From Molossus alvarezi (taxonomy: Eukaryota; Chordata; Mammalia; Chiroptera; Molossidae): a stretch of 64,000 nucleotides of DNA. Positions 32,465 to 50,372 of the stretch are shown piece after piece; the stretch's first letter is position 1; each line of letters starts with the position of its first letter. The position numbers and the translations under genes were made by a program. The DNA is taken from positions 127,192,001 through 127,256,000 of the forward strand of contig CM073886.1 of NCBI GenBank assembly GCA_037176705.1. Direction: 5' to 3'. Below the pieces are notes generated by a model. The model worked only from the letters and a program-made list of their open reading frames with translations, had not been told where the DNA came from and did not search any database.

Positions 32465-33755
32465 TTTGTCTTGCTTTTTGAACCCTGTAGGAGGACATGA
32501 TTTCCTTTGATCCCTCCAAGAACTTTGGACATGCTTTACTCTGCTTTGTAGCGATATTGCTTGTTGACTTTTCTTATCTCCAAGCATATGACCTATTCCA
32601 CTTTGATTCTTTAGATGCTTCTAGTGGCTGTGCCTCTGAGCCTCAGCCCTGGTACCTGGTTGTTGAATTAAAGGGTTAAAAGTTTGCACCCCCTGGATTG
32701 AGGATTTCCATTCTTAATGTTGCTTTCTGGTATTTGCAAGAAGTTGCTTCAGGGAGTTGTGGCAGCAGTTCTGAAGTTAAAGATGAGCTAGCCCCTTCTT
32801 CCTCTGGAGGCTGGAAGAATGTTCCTGGAGTCTGCTGGGATTGGGTGCTGGGCACTGTGGGGCCCACATGATGGGGCAGAGCATAAAGGGAGAGTTGGTG
32901 GAGTCAGCTGAGTTCCAGGTCCTCTGCTTCTTTCCAATTTTGAAGGAAAGAAAAGAAGGATGGGAGAACATTGGGAATCATGGGAATGCTGGGGACTTCC
33001 ATGAACCCCTGGGCTACTACGGGGAGCAGTGGAGGTTGCCACTGAAGCCTAGGTCAACAACAGCAAGCCTGGTTAGAGCTGGCAAAAAGTGACCACTTGT
33101 GAGGAACAGCAACAGAAGAGCCTATCTGCATGCACAGACTGAAATTTTTCTTTTTTCTTTTTATTGGAGTCATCTCCCATACATTTAATTTTCTTGAGAT
33201 GTGTACTTGGCAAACCTGAGTCTTGTGTTCATTCAGTCTCATTTTGAGGGTTCTCACGGGATGAGCATAGGGTGCCTGCTTTCTGTACGGCTTGGCATCG
33301 AAACAAGATACTGCACCGTAGTTTAGACAATTTAAGGGAAATTCAAGGATAACTTTGATTATACGCAATTTTTGCTGGAAGTTACTTCCAGAGAAGAGTT
33401 AGAAGTAACTTTCATGTTAGATGGGACTGAACTCTGTAGCAGTTTTTCTTTTCTTTTTAAAACTTTCCAGCTACATTAAGGATCAATTAGATGTATGTGA
33501 TCTAGGCTCCGAATTGAATAGGGACTTTATAACTACAATTTAAATGGGAAGATGGATTCCAACTTTTAAATACCCGAATTGAAAACAAACATAGGAAGCA
33601 TCTTCTTGTAAGTAAAAGACTTGGCAAAGAAATTCATTGTGGATGCCCACGTATAACTGTCCTATTCTAAGCTCTTTGGATTAATATGTTTTCATGTTCA
33701 AAAGACAAAGTGTGCTTTTCTCAGCACATAAATCTCTTATTCCCTTTCCTCTTAG
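32465..33755. other. NNT intron 1, right part
   Basis: No SINE. Several small open frames at 32.68-33.09 kb lack recognisable domains. A run of unique sequence leads to the branch/acceptor region of NNT exon 2. Confidence 0.5.
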
Positions 33756-33959
33756 TGATTCACCTTCCAGAACACTGGGGATTCGGAAAGTTGGGAGCTT
33801 CTGTGAACATGGCAAACCTGCTGAAGACAGTGGTGACTGGATGTTCGTGTCCTTTACTCAGCAATTTGGGGTCCTGTAAGCTTGCACCTGGGAAGAAGGA
33901 GATTTTGCGAACGTTGCACACTCACCAGGCGCTGTGGTGTAAATCCCCTGCAAAACCAG
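33756..33959 (+). CDS. NNT: NNT exon 2: start codon and mitochondrial presequence (CDS from 33809)
   Basis: The acceptor ccctttcctcttAG (33754-33755) is followed by 53 bases of leader and ATG at 33809 in a strong context (A at -3, G at +4). The coding part, 33809-33959, starts [20 protein letters not shown] and encodes 50 residues plus one base, ending CCAG|GTACGT. The N-terminus is rich in Lys/Arg/Ser with few acidic residues, as expected for a matrix-targeting presequence; in bovine and human NNT about 43 residues are removed. Residues 24-48 differ at several positions from human NNT as remembered, while the following exons are nearly identical. Confidence 0.95.
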
Positions 33960-34429
33960 GTACGTGAAGCAAGCCTTCAAGCCGTAGGAGCCAGTAGCTC
34001 TGATGACCGGAAAGGCAGAGCCACGTCATGGACAGCCTGGACTTGCGGGTTTTATTTTGAATAAGAGGAACTGGTGAGCACTCTCTTGCAAGAAGTTCCA
34101 GATGGTCAGTACGCGTGGGGAAGAAAAGATAATAGGAAAAGAAAAGGGGTAAAGCAGTGGAGTGGAACCCTGGAAAGTGCCGTTCCTGGTAACTGCTTCT
34201 CCTAACAGCTTTCTCTTTCCTAGTCCTCCTGGAGCGTGGTGCCCCGTGGTACCCTGTGGTACCTGGGCGGCGCCTGCGCGCAGGAATTAGGAGCTAAGTG
34301 TATTCCTCATCCGCAGCGGCACTTAGTGGATGGTGGCTTCAGCTCAGTTGCTTGGGTCAGAAACCTTGGCGTCTCCCTAGATCTTCGCAGTAGGTGCAGG
34401 TCAGCTTTGCCTCGTCCATTCTGGCCAAG

Positions 34430-34665
34430 CCACCATCAGCTACCACCTGGACCACAGCACTAGTCTCCTGAATGACCTCTATGCTTTCTGCCTCCGTCCC
34501 CTGCGGCCTGTTCTGTATATAACAGCGAGAATAGTCTTTTTAAAATGAAAGAACATATCACTCTTCTATCCAGTGCCACTAGCTTTCTAGTTTATACAGA
34601 GAAGGAGCTGAAGCCTTTTAGTGGTCTACAAGGCACCCCCCTTTATTCTGGGGTACAGGCTAGAG
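34430..34665 (+). repeat. L2 remnant
   Basis: 'agcgagaatagtctttttaa', 'atgaaagaacatatcactct', 'ttttagtggtctacaaggca' follow the L2 line 'cagagtgatctttttaaa...catgtcactcc...catggcctacaaggccc'. Confidence 0.65.
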
Positions 34666-35969
34666 GAGGAAAGGCTAAAAGGGGGTCCCTCTAAGTCCAG
34701 TCAGATAAATCCCTGTAAGCGTCTTTCCCACAGACCTTCCCAGCACTGTCTGCACCTCCATGGCCAGGACTCGGACCAAGGGCCATATGTACTGTGAGGG
34801 AGACCTGGACATTCAGTCTTTCATTCCAGATGGCAACGCTCTCAGCTAAAAATGACATCCTGTCTCCAAGGTGGAGGAACAGGGTGGCTGTCTGGGAGGC
34901 ACATATAATAATGCCCTCTTACATTTAAGTGTGTAGGGCTGCTCGTTGTGTTTGAAGGACCCCTCAACTCCTAGGCTGTCTTGAACAGATTTCATTTCCT
35001 CTTTTCTTGTCTCACATGATGAGTCATTGTTGGCAGGTACCTGCTCCTCAACTGTAGCTTCAGATTTTCAGAACAGTTTTCTGGAAAGCCAGGTTATCCA
35101 GTGTGACACAACTGTGCACACAGCAACAGTAAATAACCGCACTGAGGATACGACAGCTGTCCTTGTGGGTAAACGCACAGACACCGAGAGCTCTACATTG
35201 ATTATGTGTAAGACTTTGTCTTTTTGTTTAATTTCTGATTATTGAGCATGTCCCAGGTACTTTTTATCTTTAAAAGATAAGGATTCTATTTTTTTCTTAA
35301 TAGAACTTCATTATCACATTGAAAAGCATGAAAAGTAAATTCCAGTCACTGTTTATATTTTCTCATTTTTTCCCCCTTAATTTCTTTTTCTTTTTCTTTT
35401 TTACAGTTTCTTTGTTCAAAGAATGAGTCAAACAGGGGCCATGTGTTGTATTTGCTTGCTATGTCTTTAGGTCTCTTTTGATCTATATCTTCCCTTCCTC
35501 TTTTTTCTTTTTAATTTATTTGCTGAAGAATTTAGCTGGTGCCATGTAGAATGTCTCACATTCTAGGTCTGCCGGACTGAATTCCTTTGGTGTTATCTAA
35601 CCAGTTTCTCTGCACCTTGTATTTTCTGTAGCATTCAGATAGATCTAGAGGCCTGATCAGAGTCAGGTTTGATTTTTTTGGGCAAGAACACTTCCCAGGT
35701 GATGCTGTGTATTATCTATTGCATTATATCAAGAAGGCGAATCCATGAGTTTAGATGTTGTCAGTGTGAGCCATCTATTATGAAGTTCCCACAAGTTTTT
35801 CACTTAAAGGCTATAGTAGCCATTTGATTGATGATTATTAACTAAATCCATGATTTCATCAGGGGTTTTAAATTGGTGATATTCTATCATTCTATATTTT
35901 TCTTTTTTAAAAAAGGTTGCTAGGCTCTGTACTAGAGCCTTTACATAAATTTCTTTAAAAAAAAAATCT
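34666..35969. other. NNT intron 2, nothing recognised
   Basis: Intronic sequence after the L2 remnant. 35.26-35.95 kb resembles a decayed L1 5' region, but I cannot assign it. Confidence 0.4.
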
Positions 35970-36190
35970 ATTTTGCCCAGCCAGTGTGGCTCAGTGGTTG
36001 AGTGTCAACCCATGCACCAAGAGGTCGCCGGTTTGATCCCTGGTCAGGACACATGCCCAGGTTGTGGGCCTGATCCCCAGTGGGGGCATGCAGGAGGCGG
36101 CCAATCGATGTTCTTGCTCATTGATGTTTCTGTCTCTCCCTCTCCCTTCTTCTCTCTCTAAAATCAATAAAGAAAAAACATTAAAAAATA
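35970..36190 (+). mobile_element. VES SINE, sense to NNT
   Basis: Head 'tgcccagccagtgtggctca', 'ggttgtgggcctgatcccca', 'aaaatcaataaagaaaaaac' tail. It forms an inverted pair with the next copy. Confidence 0.88.
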
Positions 36191-36354
36191 ATAAAATAAA
36201 TCATTTATTGACTTTAGAGAGACAGAAACATTGATTTGTTGTTGCACCCATTCATGCATACTTTAGTTGATTCTTGTATGTGCCCTGACCAGGGATCGAA
36301 CCTGCAACCTTGGGTAAATGATGCGCTAACCCATTGAGCTATCCAGCCAGGGCC
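36191..36354 (-). mobile_element. VES SINE (second head type)
   Basis: 'atttattgactttagagaga', 'ttgattcttgtatgtgccct', 'gggatcgaacctgcaacctt', head end 'gagctatccagccagggcc'. Confidence 0.85.
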
Positions 36355-36367
36355 TATCATTCTCTCT

Positions 36368-36604
36368 TTCTTTTTAATCCTCATCCGAGGACATTTTTGC
36401 ATTTATCTTGAGATAGAGCGGGAGGGAGAGAGAGAGAGAGAGATCGATGTGAGAGAGACACATTGAGTGGTTGCCACCCACACAACCCCAACCAGGGCCG
36501 GGGACAAACTGCAGCCGAGGTATGTGCTCTTAGTGGGAATTGAACCTGGGACTCTCTGGCCCATGGGCTGATGCTCTAACCGCTGAGCCAAACTGGCCAG
36601 GGCT
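36368..36604 (-). mobile_element. VES SINE
   Basis: 'aatcctcatccgaggacatt', 'gggaattgaacctgggactc', head end 'gagccaaactggccagggct'. Third SINE in a row within 640 bp. Confidence 0.9.
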
Positions 36605-36754
36605 CTCTTATTTTATTAGCTAGATTTTTTTCTATAAACAAAAATGTTCCCTCTATTATTTAGTTACTCCGAGATTGCACTGAAAGGTGGGATAAGTATT
36701 TGATTCTTTCCTGTTCTTTACTTGGTAATAATCCGTTGGTTCCCTTCTGTATCT

Positions 36755-37230
36755 ATTCCAGCTGTAACAAATGATCAAAGTCTTACTGGCTTCCTACAAC
36801 ACAGCTTTATTGTCTTACACTTCTGCGAGCCACAGTCTGAAATGGCGCTCACTAGGTTGGACTCAAGGTGTTGGCAGGGCTGTGTTCCCTCTGGAGGCGC
36901 TAGGGGAGAATCTGTGTCCTTGCCCCTTCCAGTTTCTGGAAACCGCCTGCATTTCTTGGCTTACGCCCACTTCTTCCAGCTTCAAAGCTCACAGTGCAGC
37001 TTCTTCAAATTACTCTATGACTCTGAGCCTTCTGCACCCCCTTTTCACATCGAAGGCCCACCCAGGTAATCCAGGATAATCTCCCATCTCAGGGTCATCT
37101 GATTAGCAGCCTTCATTCCATCTGCAGCCTTAATTAATTCTCCTTTGCCATGTATTGTAACCGCCACAGGTTCTGAGGATTAGGGCATGGATGTCTTTGG
37201 GAGACTATAATTCTGTCTACCACACATTCC
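36755..37230 (+). repeat. Ancient LTR-like repeat
   Basis: Begins 'ccagctgtaacaaatgatca', continues 'acacagctttattgtcttac', 'aaggtgttggcagggctgtg', 'aatccaggataatctcccat' and ends 'agactataattctgtctacc'. Same family as 22866-23010 and the short piece at 60483-60540. Not named with confidence. Confidence 0.5.
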
Positions 37231-37244
37231 TTCCTCCAAAGTTG

Positions 37245-41346
<4,102 letters not shown>

Positions 41347-41564
41347 GTGCGAGCCCCCATGGTTAACCCCACATTAGATATTCATGAAGCTGACCTTTTG
41401 AAGACATCGGGAACACTGATTAGTTTTATTTATCCAGCCCAAAATCCAGACTTGCTAGATAAACTTTCCAAAAGAAAAACAACAGTGTTGGCGATGGACC
41501 AGGTTCCAAGAGTCACCATTGCTCAGGGATACGATGCGCTCAGCTCCATGGCCAACATTGCCGG
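41347..41564 (+). CDS. NNT: NNT exon 4: domain I, catalytic loop signature
   Basis: Residues 128-199 plus two bases, after acceptor ctttcctcAG and ending GCCGG|GTAGGT. It carries [20 protein letters not shown], the conserved signature whose Arg, Asp and Ser residues contact the nicotinamide ring of NAD(H) in bacterial domain I structures. The preceding Leu-Leu-Lys-Thr-Ser-Gly segment and hydrophobic strand complete the N-terminal fold. The split Gly codon is completed by exon 5. Confidence 0.97.
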
Positions 41565-41762
41565 GTAGGTGCTTTCCTGTTCCACGCGAATAAAAGGGCA
41601 ACTGTGCTACAGGCGCGTGCCCGCTGGGATTTGTTGTAATGCGTGTTGAGATTGCAGCCTTTTGAGTGTGTACTTAAGTGATTTTTGAGACTCATTTTAT
41701 TGTTTCCCAGTCGTCAGATAGGAAATGATTCTTCATATTGTGCTGTGTTGTAGGCTCCTTTT

Positions 41763-41981
41763 TTTAAAAAAAATATGTTTTTATTGATTTTGAGAGAGAG
41801 AGGCAGGGAGAGGGAGATAGAAACATCCATGTGAGAGGGAAACATCAATATGCTGCCTCCTGCACGCCCCCTCCCTGCTGGGGGTTGAGCCAAGACCTGG
41901 GCATGTGCCCTGACCAGGAATTGAACCAGGGACCTCTTGGTACAGGGGACAACTCTTAATCCACTGAGCCACACTGGCTGG
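41763..41981 (-). mobile_element. VES SINE in NNT intron 4
   Basis: 'tttttattgattttgagaga', 'gaccaggaattgaaccaggg', head end 'gagccacactggctgggt'. Confidence 0.88.
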
Positions 41982-42117
41982 GTTCTGTTTTAATCTTCGT
42001 GGGTAGAAGGCAAGTAGTGATCCCTTCCAGCAGAAGAAATGACCATCCGGTTGTTTATATGAGGACTTTATTGTATTTCATATATGCGTGTATGCATGTC
42101 TATATTTGGTTGAAATT

Positions 42118-42265
42118 GCTTTTTTTTTTTTTTTTTTTCTAGCTTTATTGAGATGTAATTGGCACATAGCACTGTGTAAGTTTAAGGTATACACATAATG
42201 ATTTGATACATGTATATATTGTGAAATGATGACCACAATAACCTTTGTTACCATAAATTGATCTT
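42118..42265 (-). mobile_element. L1 3'-end fragment, antisense
   Basis: A run of about 21 T, then 'ctagctttattgagatgtaa', 'ttggcacatagcactgtgta' and 'gaaatgatgaccacaataac': the reverse of an old L1 3' end. The long T run is unusually clean for such a divergent body. Confidence 0.65.
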
Positions 42266-43671
42266 TTCATAGGTCGGAAATGGTTGGATATTGGCAGTTT
42301 CAGATGTTTCTATCTAATGTGTACATATAGGCAGGTTCACCATTTGAATTAGGTTTTGCTTCAGTAAATTCATAAAATATTTGATGAGTAGGGAAAATGC
42401 ACTTGAACACATTTCCTCTGGTGTCAAAACCTGGTGACTAACCTGCGACCTCTCAGGCCAGGAGGGCAGTCTATCCCTGAGGAGTGTGGGGTGCTCTGTG
42501 CAGAAGGATCCCAGGGCCCTGTCTGCCCAGAGGACTGTGACTGACTGTGGTCACGCCTGCCACGAGGGAGGGACAGGAATAGCTCCCTGAGGGCATCATG
42601 TTGCTTACTTGGCTGGAGAGGGAGAAAGATCTGGAAATCGGAGGATGCTTATGAAATCAGCTGATCTAAGAAACCAGTCGAGTTAGATTTTAAGCATGAA
42701 AATGGTTAGTAGTGACACTTTGCTAATAGGAATGAGGCACCAACAAATGAGAATATTTAAAAAAAACAATGCATTAAAAAAAATAAATAACCTGAATAAC
42801 TCCTGACGCATGAGCTGAAAGTTTTCCTAGGTTTTGTATCTTAGGTGTAGCATATCAAACATGCCAGAGATTCCACTTTGATTTTCCACTGTTCACTTCG
42901 AATGTGAACGGGAGGCAATGAACAAAAATGACACGGTGAAAACAGTTTGCTGTTCTCAATGTAATATGGCAAATAGTTGGTTTAAAGATATTTTTTTGTG
43001 ATATAAATCATGTACCAAGGAACAAAATACCTGTTTGCCTTATTTATTTAGTTTGTAGAAGAGTTATGTTATATAATGAGGGACTTAAGCTTTTATATAG
43101 AAAATGCACAATGTGAACTTCTAAGGGTGCTGTTGATTTTGTCATGTGAAATGTACAGCTGAGAAAGGCCTTGATCAAAACCAGCAGCTCTGGACCAGTG
43201 GTTTTTAGCTACAGAATCTGTGGGCTGAGGAGATGTTATGAGGCAATGGGAAGAAATCCAGTAAGAGCGGAGTGGCCAGCACCGAGGGCCTGAAGGGTGT
43301 GCAGGATCATGTCTATTCTCTGTCCCATGCACTGCGGCCCCAGAGTTGGCTGGAATCGAACCTTTGGGGGTTCAGCAAACACAACTTAAAGAATCACTAT
43401 TTATGTCCTGAGCTGATACATGTGAAGGGTGTAGTTTGAGAAGAATCATCCAGGATACTGACCACTCGCGTGATAAATCATTTTCTGCCTAAATCACACA
43501 TGCGGTCCTACACACTGAAGACACACATGCTCCTTTTAGTTCATTGATGTTCATTCCGAGCGTTGTTGCTCTCATCAAACACAGGCCCACCTTACTTTCC
43601 CCACCATCAATGTTTTCCTGTGTCATCAGCTTTGTTTGTGTCATTGTTTTGCAGTACAGCAACTGAGTCTT
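42266..43671. other. NNT intron 4, unassigned
   Basis: Contains a GC-richer block (42420-42610) and text near 43190-43460 that may be decayed DNA-transposon sequence. No gene is seen. Confidence 0.45.
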
Positions 43672-43977
43672 ATTTTATTTATTTATTTGAAATCTTTGCC
43701 CGAGGATCTTTTTCCGTTTATTTGCAGATAGCGTGGGAGAGAGGAATGGAGGGAGGGAGGGAGGGAAAGGGGGAGAGAGAGAGAGAGGGAGAGAGAGAGG
43801 GAGAGAGAGAGAAACATCTATGTGAGAGAGACACATTGACTGGTGACCTCCTGCATGACTCCAACCAGGGCCAGGGGCCATGCTGCAACCAAGGTATGTG
43901 CCCTTGACTGGAATTGAACCTGTGACTCTTTGGTCCCAGGGCCAATGCTCTAACCATTGAGCAAAACCAGCCAGGGT
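43672..43977 (-). mobile_element. VES SINE with expanded GA tract
   Basis: 'ttgcccgaggatctttttcc', a (GA/GGGA)n tract of about 75 bp (43740-43812), 'actggaattgaacctgtgac', head end 'gagcaaaaccagccagggt'. Imperfect target repeat near 'tacagcaactgagtctt' and 'tacaactgaatctt'. Confidence 0.88.
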
Positions 43978-44411
43978 ACAACTGAATCTTTTAAAACATT
44001 AATTTGAAATTTAATTTCATACAATGGCCTTTGAATCTCTGTCATGTTTGCTCTTTGAAAATTTCTATCACTTAGATTCAGAAATGCACTGACAAATCAT
44101 ATAATTTCTAAAATATTATTTTTCTGCTTTTAATAATAATTTAACTTAAGACAATGCATGCTTTTGTACCAATTATGTCAAGTATTTTATAAGAACATAA
44201 TCAAGGAAAGGTTTTATTGTCAGCAGGTGGAGCTTATCATTAAATCATTGCATTATAATATTAAAATAGAGTGTGTAAAACCAAGTGAGTGTGCAAAAGT
44301 CACTTTTAAGTATGAAATGATACGAAAATGAAATTAGTGTAATGTGTTAAAACTATTCTATTTTTTTTAAAAAAAGGTATATTTTACTAGTATTTGTTAC
44401 ACTAAGTGCTT

Positions 44412-44634
44412 CTTTTTTTTAAAAAAATTTTTTTCTATATTGATTTTAAAGAGAGAGGAAGGGAGAGGGAGAGAGAGAGAAACATCGATGAGAGGGAACA
44501 TCTATTGGCCACCTCCTGCATGCTCCCACTGGGGATTGGGTCCACAACCTGGACATGTGCTCTGACCAGAAATCAAACCTGTGACCTCTTGGTGCATGGG
44601 TCGATGCTCAACCACTGAGCCACACCAGCTGGCT
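44412..44634 (-). mobile_element. VES SINE in NNT intron 4
   Basis: 'tttctatattgattttaaag', 'gctcccactggggattgggt', head end 'gagccacaccagctggct'. Confidence 0.88.
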
Positions 44635-44639
44635 ACACA

Positions 44640-44880
44640 GAATGTTTCTTTAGCTAAAACACTGATGTTTAGCAAGCGCTCACTGTGACAGGCTGCAGGT
44701 AAGTGTTTTACCTGCATTATCTCATTTAGTCCTCATGACAACACTAACAGATGGGCTGCTTTGTCCTCACTTTCTACACGAGGAAACCAAGGATGAGAGA
44801 ATTAAAGAAATTTGCCCAAGGTCACACAGCTAGTGAGAGTAGAACTAGACTTGAACTGAGGTCATGCTGTCTCAAAATCC
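44640..44880 (-). repeat. MIR SINE remnant, antisense
   Basis: 'tacctgcattatctcattta', 'gtcctcatgacaacacta', 'acgaggaaaccaaggatgag' and 'ttgcccaaggtcacacagct' are a clear reverse MIR. Confidence 0.85.
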
Positions 44881-45189
44881 CACACTTCCAACCATTCGAG
44901 ATCAGGGGAAGTGGTTTTTTGGTTGTTGTTCTGAGGTTGGAATTGGAATTTTATTATGTACAAGCATCTAGCTAATCTAATTCTTTAATTTTAAATTTCC
45001 CCCTCTGTTATCTATAAATACTATATAGCCACCAAAGAAAATTTGGACAATATAACAAAGTAAAACAGAAAGTTTGAGATACCTGTAGTCCCAGCACCGA
45101 AAGAAAACCATTGTGAGCATTTTCTTGTCTTTCCTTCATTTCTTGTTTATCACAACCGACCTTCTGCGGTGCTTGTTATAAAGAGGCCA

Positions 45190-45445
45190 GGGAGCATCAT
45201 GGCTTAGATCATGCCTCTGCAGACAGCGTGCCGGGGTAGACTTCTGACTGCTGTTTACTAGCTGAGCAGCCTTGGGCAAGTCTCTTCATCTCTCTGTCTC
45301 CGTCTCCTCCCCTGTAAAATGAAGATACAAGGGTAATAAGTACCTACCTATACGATTGTTGTGAAGATTAAAGGAATAAATATATCTCTAGCACTTAGAG
45401 CTGTTTTTGACAGAGTAGGTACTCTATAAAATGTTACCTATTGTT
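45190..45445 (+). repeat. MIR SINE remnant
   Basis: 'gctgagcagccttgggcaag', 'atctctctgtctccgtctcc', 'cctgtaaaatgaagatacaa' and 'attgttgtgaagattaaagg' cover most of a plus-strand MIR just upstream of NNT exon 5. With the antisense copy at 44640-44880 it makes an inverted MIR pair. Confidence 0.85.
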
Positions 45446-45519
45446 CCTTGCCGATTAACGTGTAATTGGTGATTTATGACGATACATGAGCCCGACATCT
45501 TTAATTTTTATGGAAGTAG

Positions 45520-47469
<1,950 letters not shown>

Positions 47470-47575
47470 GCACACAGTCCAGCGTCCAGATGATGTGTTG
47501 TGGAATTGTGCATGGGTATAATTTCGTTAACCTGTGTCACCCCAATAATTTCAATAAAAAAATAAAACACAAAAC
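47470..47575 (+). mobile_element. Short L1-type 3' end with A-rich tail
   Basis: 'gatgatgtgttgtggaattg', 'ctgtgtcaccccaataattt' and 'caataaaaaaataaaacaca' match the 3' end of bat L1/HAL1-type elements. It lies about 195 bp upstream of NNT exon 6. Confidence 0.55.
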
Positions 47576-47769
47576 AGCGGCCTTCAGTGAAAGAGTTGTC
47601 TATCCGCTCAGTGCGTTCAGTGAGGGCTGGTCATCACCACCAGCGCCACCTGGTTCATTATTGAGCGCTAACTGTGTACTGGGCACTGAGAGTTACTAGC
47701 GGGTGGCTTTTCATAATCAGTGGATAGTGAAATTTATTGAAAACACACCGGTTCTGCCTTCTTTCCTAG

Positions 47770-47859
<90 letters not shown>

Positions 47860-48120
47860 TGAGGGCTTCCAGGGATTGCTGTCAAGGTCAAAGCACCTTG
47901 TTTCCGGCGGACATATGCTTTCCTTAGAACTTATAAATTCAAGCAGCACATTGAAAACCGCTCTATAAGTTCGTTAAATATTTCCGCTTTTTCAAAGTGA
48001 ACCCAAAGTGAAAAAGTATTAGCGGAAAAAAAATCGAAGGACCGGGACTCGGGACAGCAGAAGTAATTAAAAAACAAAACAAAACAAAAGAATAGAAAAC
48101 TAACACCTGGTACTCAGTTA

Positions 48121-48293
48121 AAAAAATATATTGATTTTAGAGAGGGAGAGAGAGAGAGAGAGAGAATTAATTTGTTTTCCACTTATTGATGCATGCATTG
48201 GTTGATTCTTGTACGTGCCCTGACCAGGGATGGAACCCACAACCTTGGTGTATCGGGATGACGCTCTAACCAACTGAGCTACCAGGCCAGGGT
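48121..48293 (-). mobile_element. VES SINE (second head type)
   Basis: 'atatattgattttagagagg', 'tgatgcatgcattggttgat', 'gatggaacccacaaccttgg', head end 'gagctaccaggccagggt'. Confidence 0.9.
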
Positions 48294-49013
48294 CACACTC
48301 TGTTTTGTTTCTCCATGTGGCTCGGCAGTGGGACCAGAGTCATCTCCGTCCCGAGTTTCTGACTTGTTGCTCTACATGTTCTGTTTCTGTCCAGAATGAT
48401 CTCGGCATCAGGGAGGGCGTGAGAAAGGGTATTGAGTGTGAGGACAGAGTGTGGGAGATACTCTGCAGAGGGGCTGGGGTGTGCGAGCGGTGTGCTCTGC
48501 GTCCATTGGTTAGAAGCAGATAAGTCGATCGGGCAGCAGCAGAGCCTGATGTGAAAGTATTTGATCATATTCACTGTTTCTTTAAAGCAGATCTATCAAC
48601 ATTTTCCTAGATTTTCATTAAAGAGAAGTTCGATTACAATTGTGCTACATTTCAGAAGACACTAGATATTCGTGAACTGGAGCTCATTGAATACTTATTG
48701 AATATTGTTACTATTCTGGTTCCAGTTCATTTTCGGGGTTGAAACATGTAGTTACTTATTATCAGCGGAGGTCAGTGAAGGAATAATACCACCGGTCATG
48801 CTGCATGTAGAGTGATCAGAACAACCGCTCACAGCTGGAAGGAAGGTGCCTCTTCCGAGTAAAGACTGTTCCATAGCAGGTGGTTCACATGCGGTTTAGA
48901 GACGAGAGGTGCTGATGAATGTGCTGCTGAAATGACAAAAGGCGTTTCCGAAGTGCCCAGGATGCAAGCCAAGGACAGCCAGAGTTGTGCATGCCATTGG
49001 TCTTGTCCTTTAA

Positions 49014-49203
49014 AAAAAAAAGTTTTATTTATTTAGTTTTTAGAGAAGGGAGAGGGAGAGCTAGAAACATCAATCAGCTGCCTCCTGCACGTCCCCTACT
49101 GGGGATGGAGCCCACAACCCGGGCATGTGCCCTGACCAGGAATCAAACCAGGACCACTCAGTCCATGGGACGGTGCTCAATCCACTGAGCCACACCGGCC
49201 AGA
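49014..49203 (-). mobile_element. VES SINE in NNT intron 6
   Basis: Target duplication (c)tgtcctttaa at about 49003-49013 and 49204-49214. Body 'cccctactggggatggagcc', head end 'gagccacaccggccagac'. Confidence 0.9.
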
Positions 49204-49829
49204 CCTGTCCTTTAATTTTTAATGTTTACTGAAGTGAAATTTTTGAAGAGTTCCAAGCCTGGAGAGAACAGGTGGTTCAAGTCTTCATCGTAGTGAACAA
49301 TACTATTAAAGTGGAAATGTACACATTTTATGTGACCGAGAGATGGTTTGGAACTTGGTGTTGGGTTACCCACTGAGAGTTTGTTGGCTGGTGTCATTGG
49401 TTCAACCGTGTAGAGAGTAGACAGCTAGCAGATAGCTGTTGCTCACCTCCATTTTTACTCACCTTTATTGAGATTACTCAAGGACACAGCGGAGAAAGAA
49501 GTGGCTGAACTGATACAATACTTTTCTAAGTTATAGCTCATTAATAACTACTTCGAGACTGGGGGTTGGTATCGTATTATAAATATGTAATCCAAATGTA
49601 TTAGAAAATACACTTGATTGTAAATTCTTTTTGGAAGACTGAATGGTATATATTTTCAACGAAATAGCCAAAAACTTAAGGACAACTCATAGCCCAGTGA
49701 CATTAACAGGGTGTGAGTTTTGAATTATTTCAGATAACTAGGAGATTCCCCTTAAACAATAGTAAGTATCTTGCCTAGTGCCTATATTACAAAGTTTATA
49801 AATATAACACTTTACTTTCTTTTTTATCA

Positions 49830-49831
<2 letters not shown>

Positions 49832-49864
<33 letters not shown>
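49832..49864 (+). repeat. (TG)n microsatellite
   Basis: About 16 uninterrupted TG units, immediately followed by 'tttcag', which resembles a splice acceptor but leads into no open NNT-like sequence. Confidence 0.95.
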
Positions 49865-49865
<1 letters not shown>

Positions 49866-49924
49866 CAGTAAATCTTTATTTACAACAATAATTGGCAGGT
49901 CAAGAATTGTAGTTTTCAGATACC

Positions 49925-50030
49925 TGCCTGACACGCTTACCCTCTTCCAGGCATTGTGCTATATGCATTTATGGTTCTTTACAGTAATACTATGAAGTAG
50001 GGCTAACTAGCCCTATTTTACATAATATAA
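49925..50030 (-). repeat. MIR fragment, antisense
   Basis: 'cttccaggcattgtgctata', 'tacagtaatactatgaagta' and 'ctagccctattttacata' match the reverse of the MIR 3' region. Confidence 0.55.
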
Positions 50031-50152
50031 AAGGAAATATATGTTAATCTCATAACTTATGCAGTTTATTTTCTTTCTGATTGTAAAGAATAATACATGC
50101 TTATACCCCCAATCCAAAAAAAATATGAAAAACTACTAGAAGTGAAAATAAG

Positions 50153-50372
50153 CCCTGGCCCAGTAGCTGAATTTGTTAGAGTGACATCCCAATAGGCCAC
50201 GGTTGTGGGTTTCATCCTCGGTCAGGGCACAGACAAGAAGTGACCAATGAATGCGTAAATAAGTGGAATGACAAATTGATGTTTCTCTCTATCTCTCTTT
50301 CTCTCTCTTCTCCTCTTTCCCTTCTTCTCTCTCTCTCTCTCAAATCAATTTAAAAACAAAACAAAACAAAAC
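50153..50372 (+). mobile_element. VES SINE (second head type), sense to NNT
   Basis: Head 'gccctggcccagtagctgaa', 'ggccacggttgtgggtttca', 'gaatgcgtaaataagtggaa', (ct)n, and (aaaac)n tail. Confidence 0.88.
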
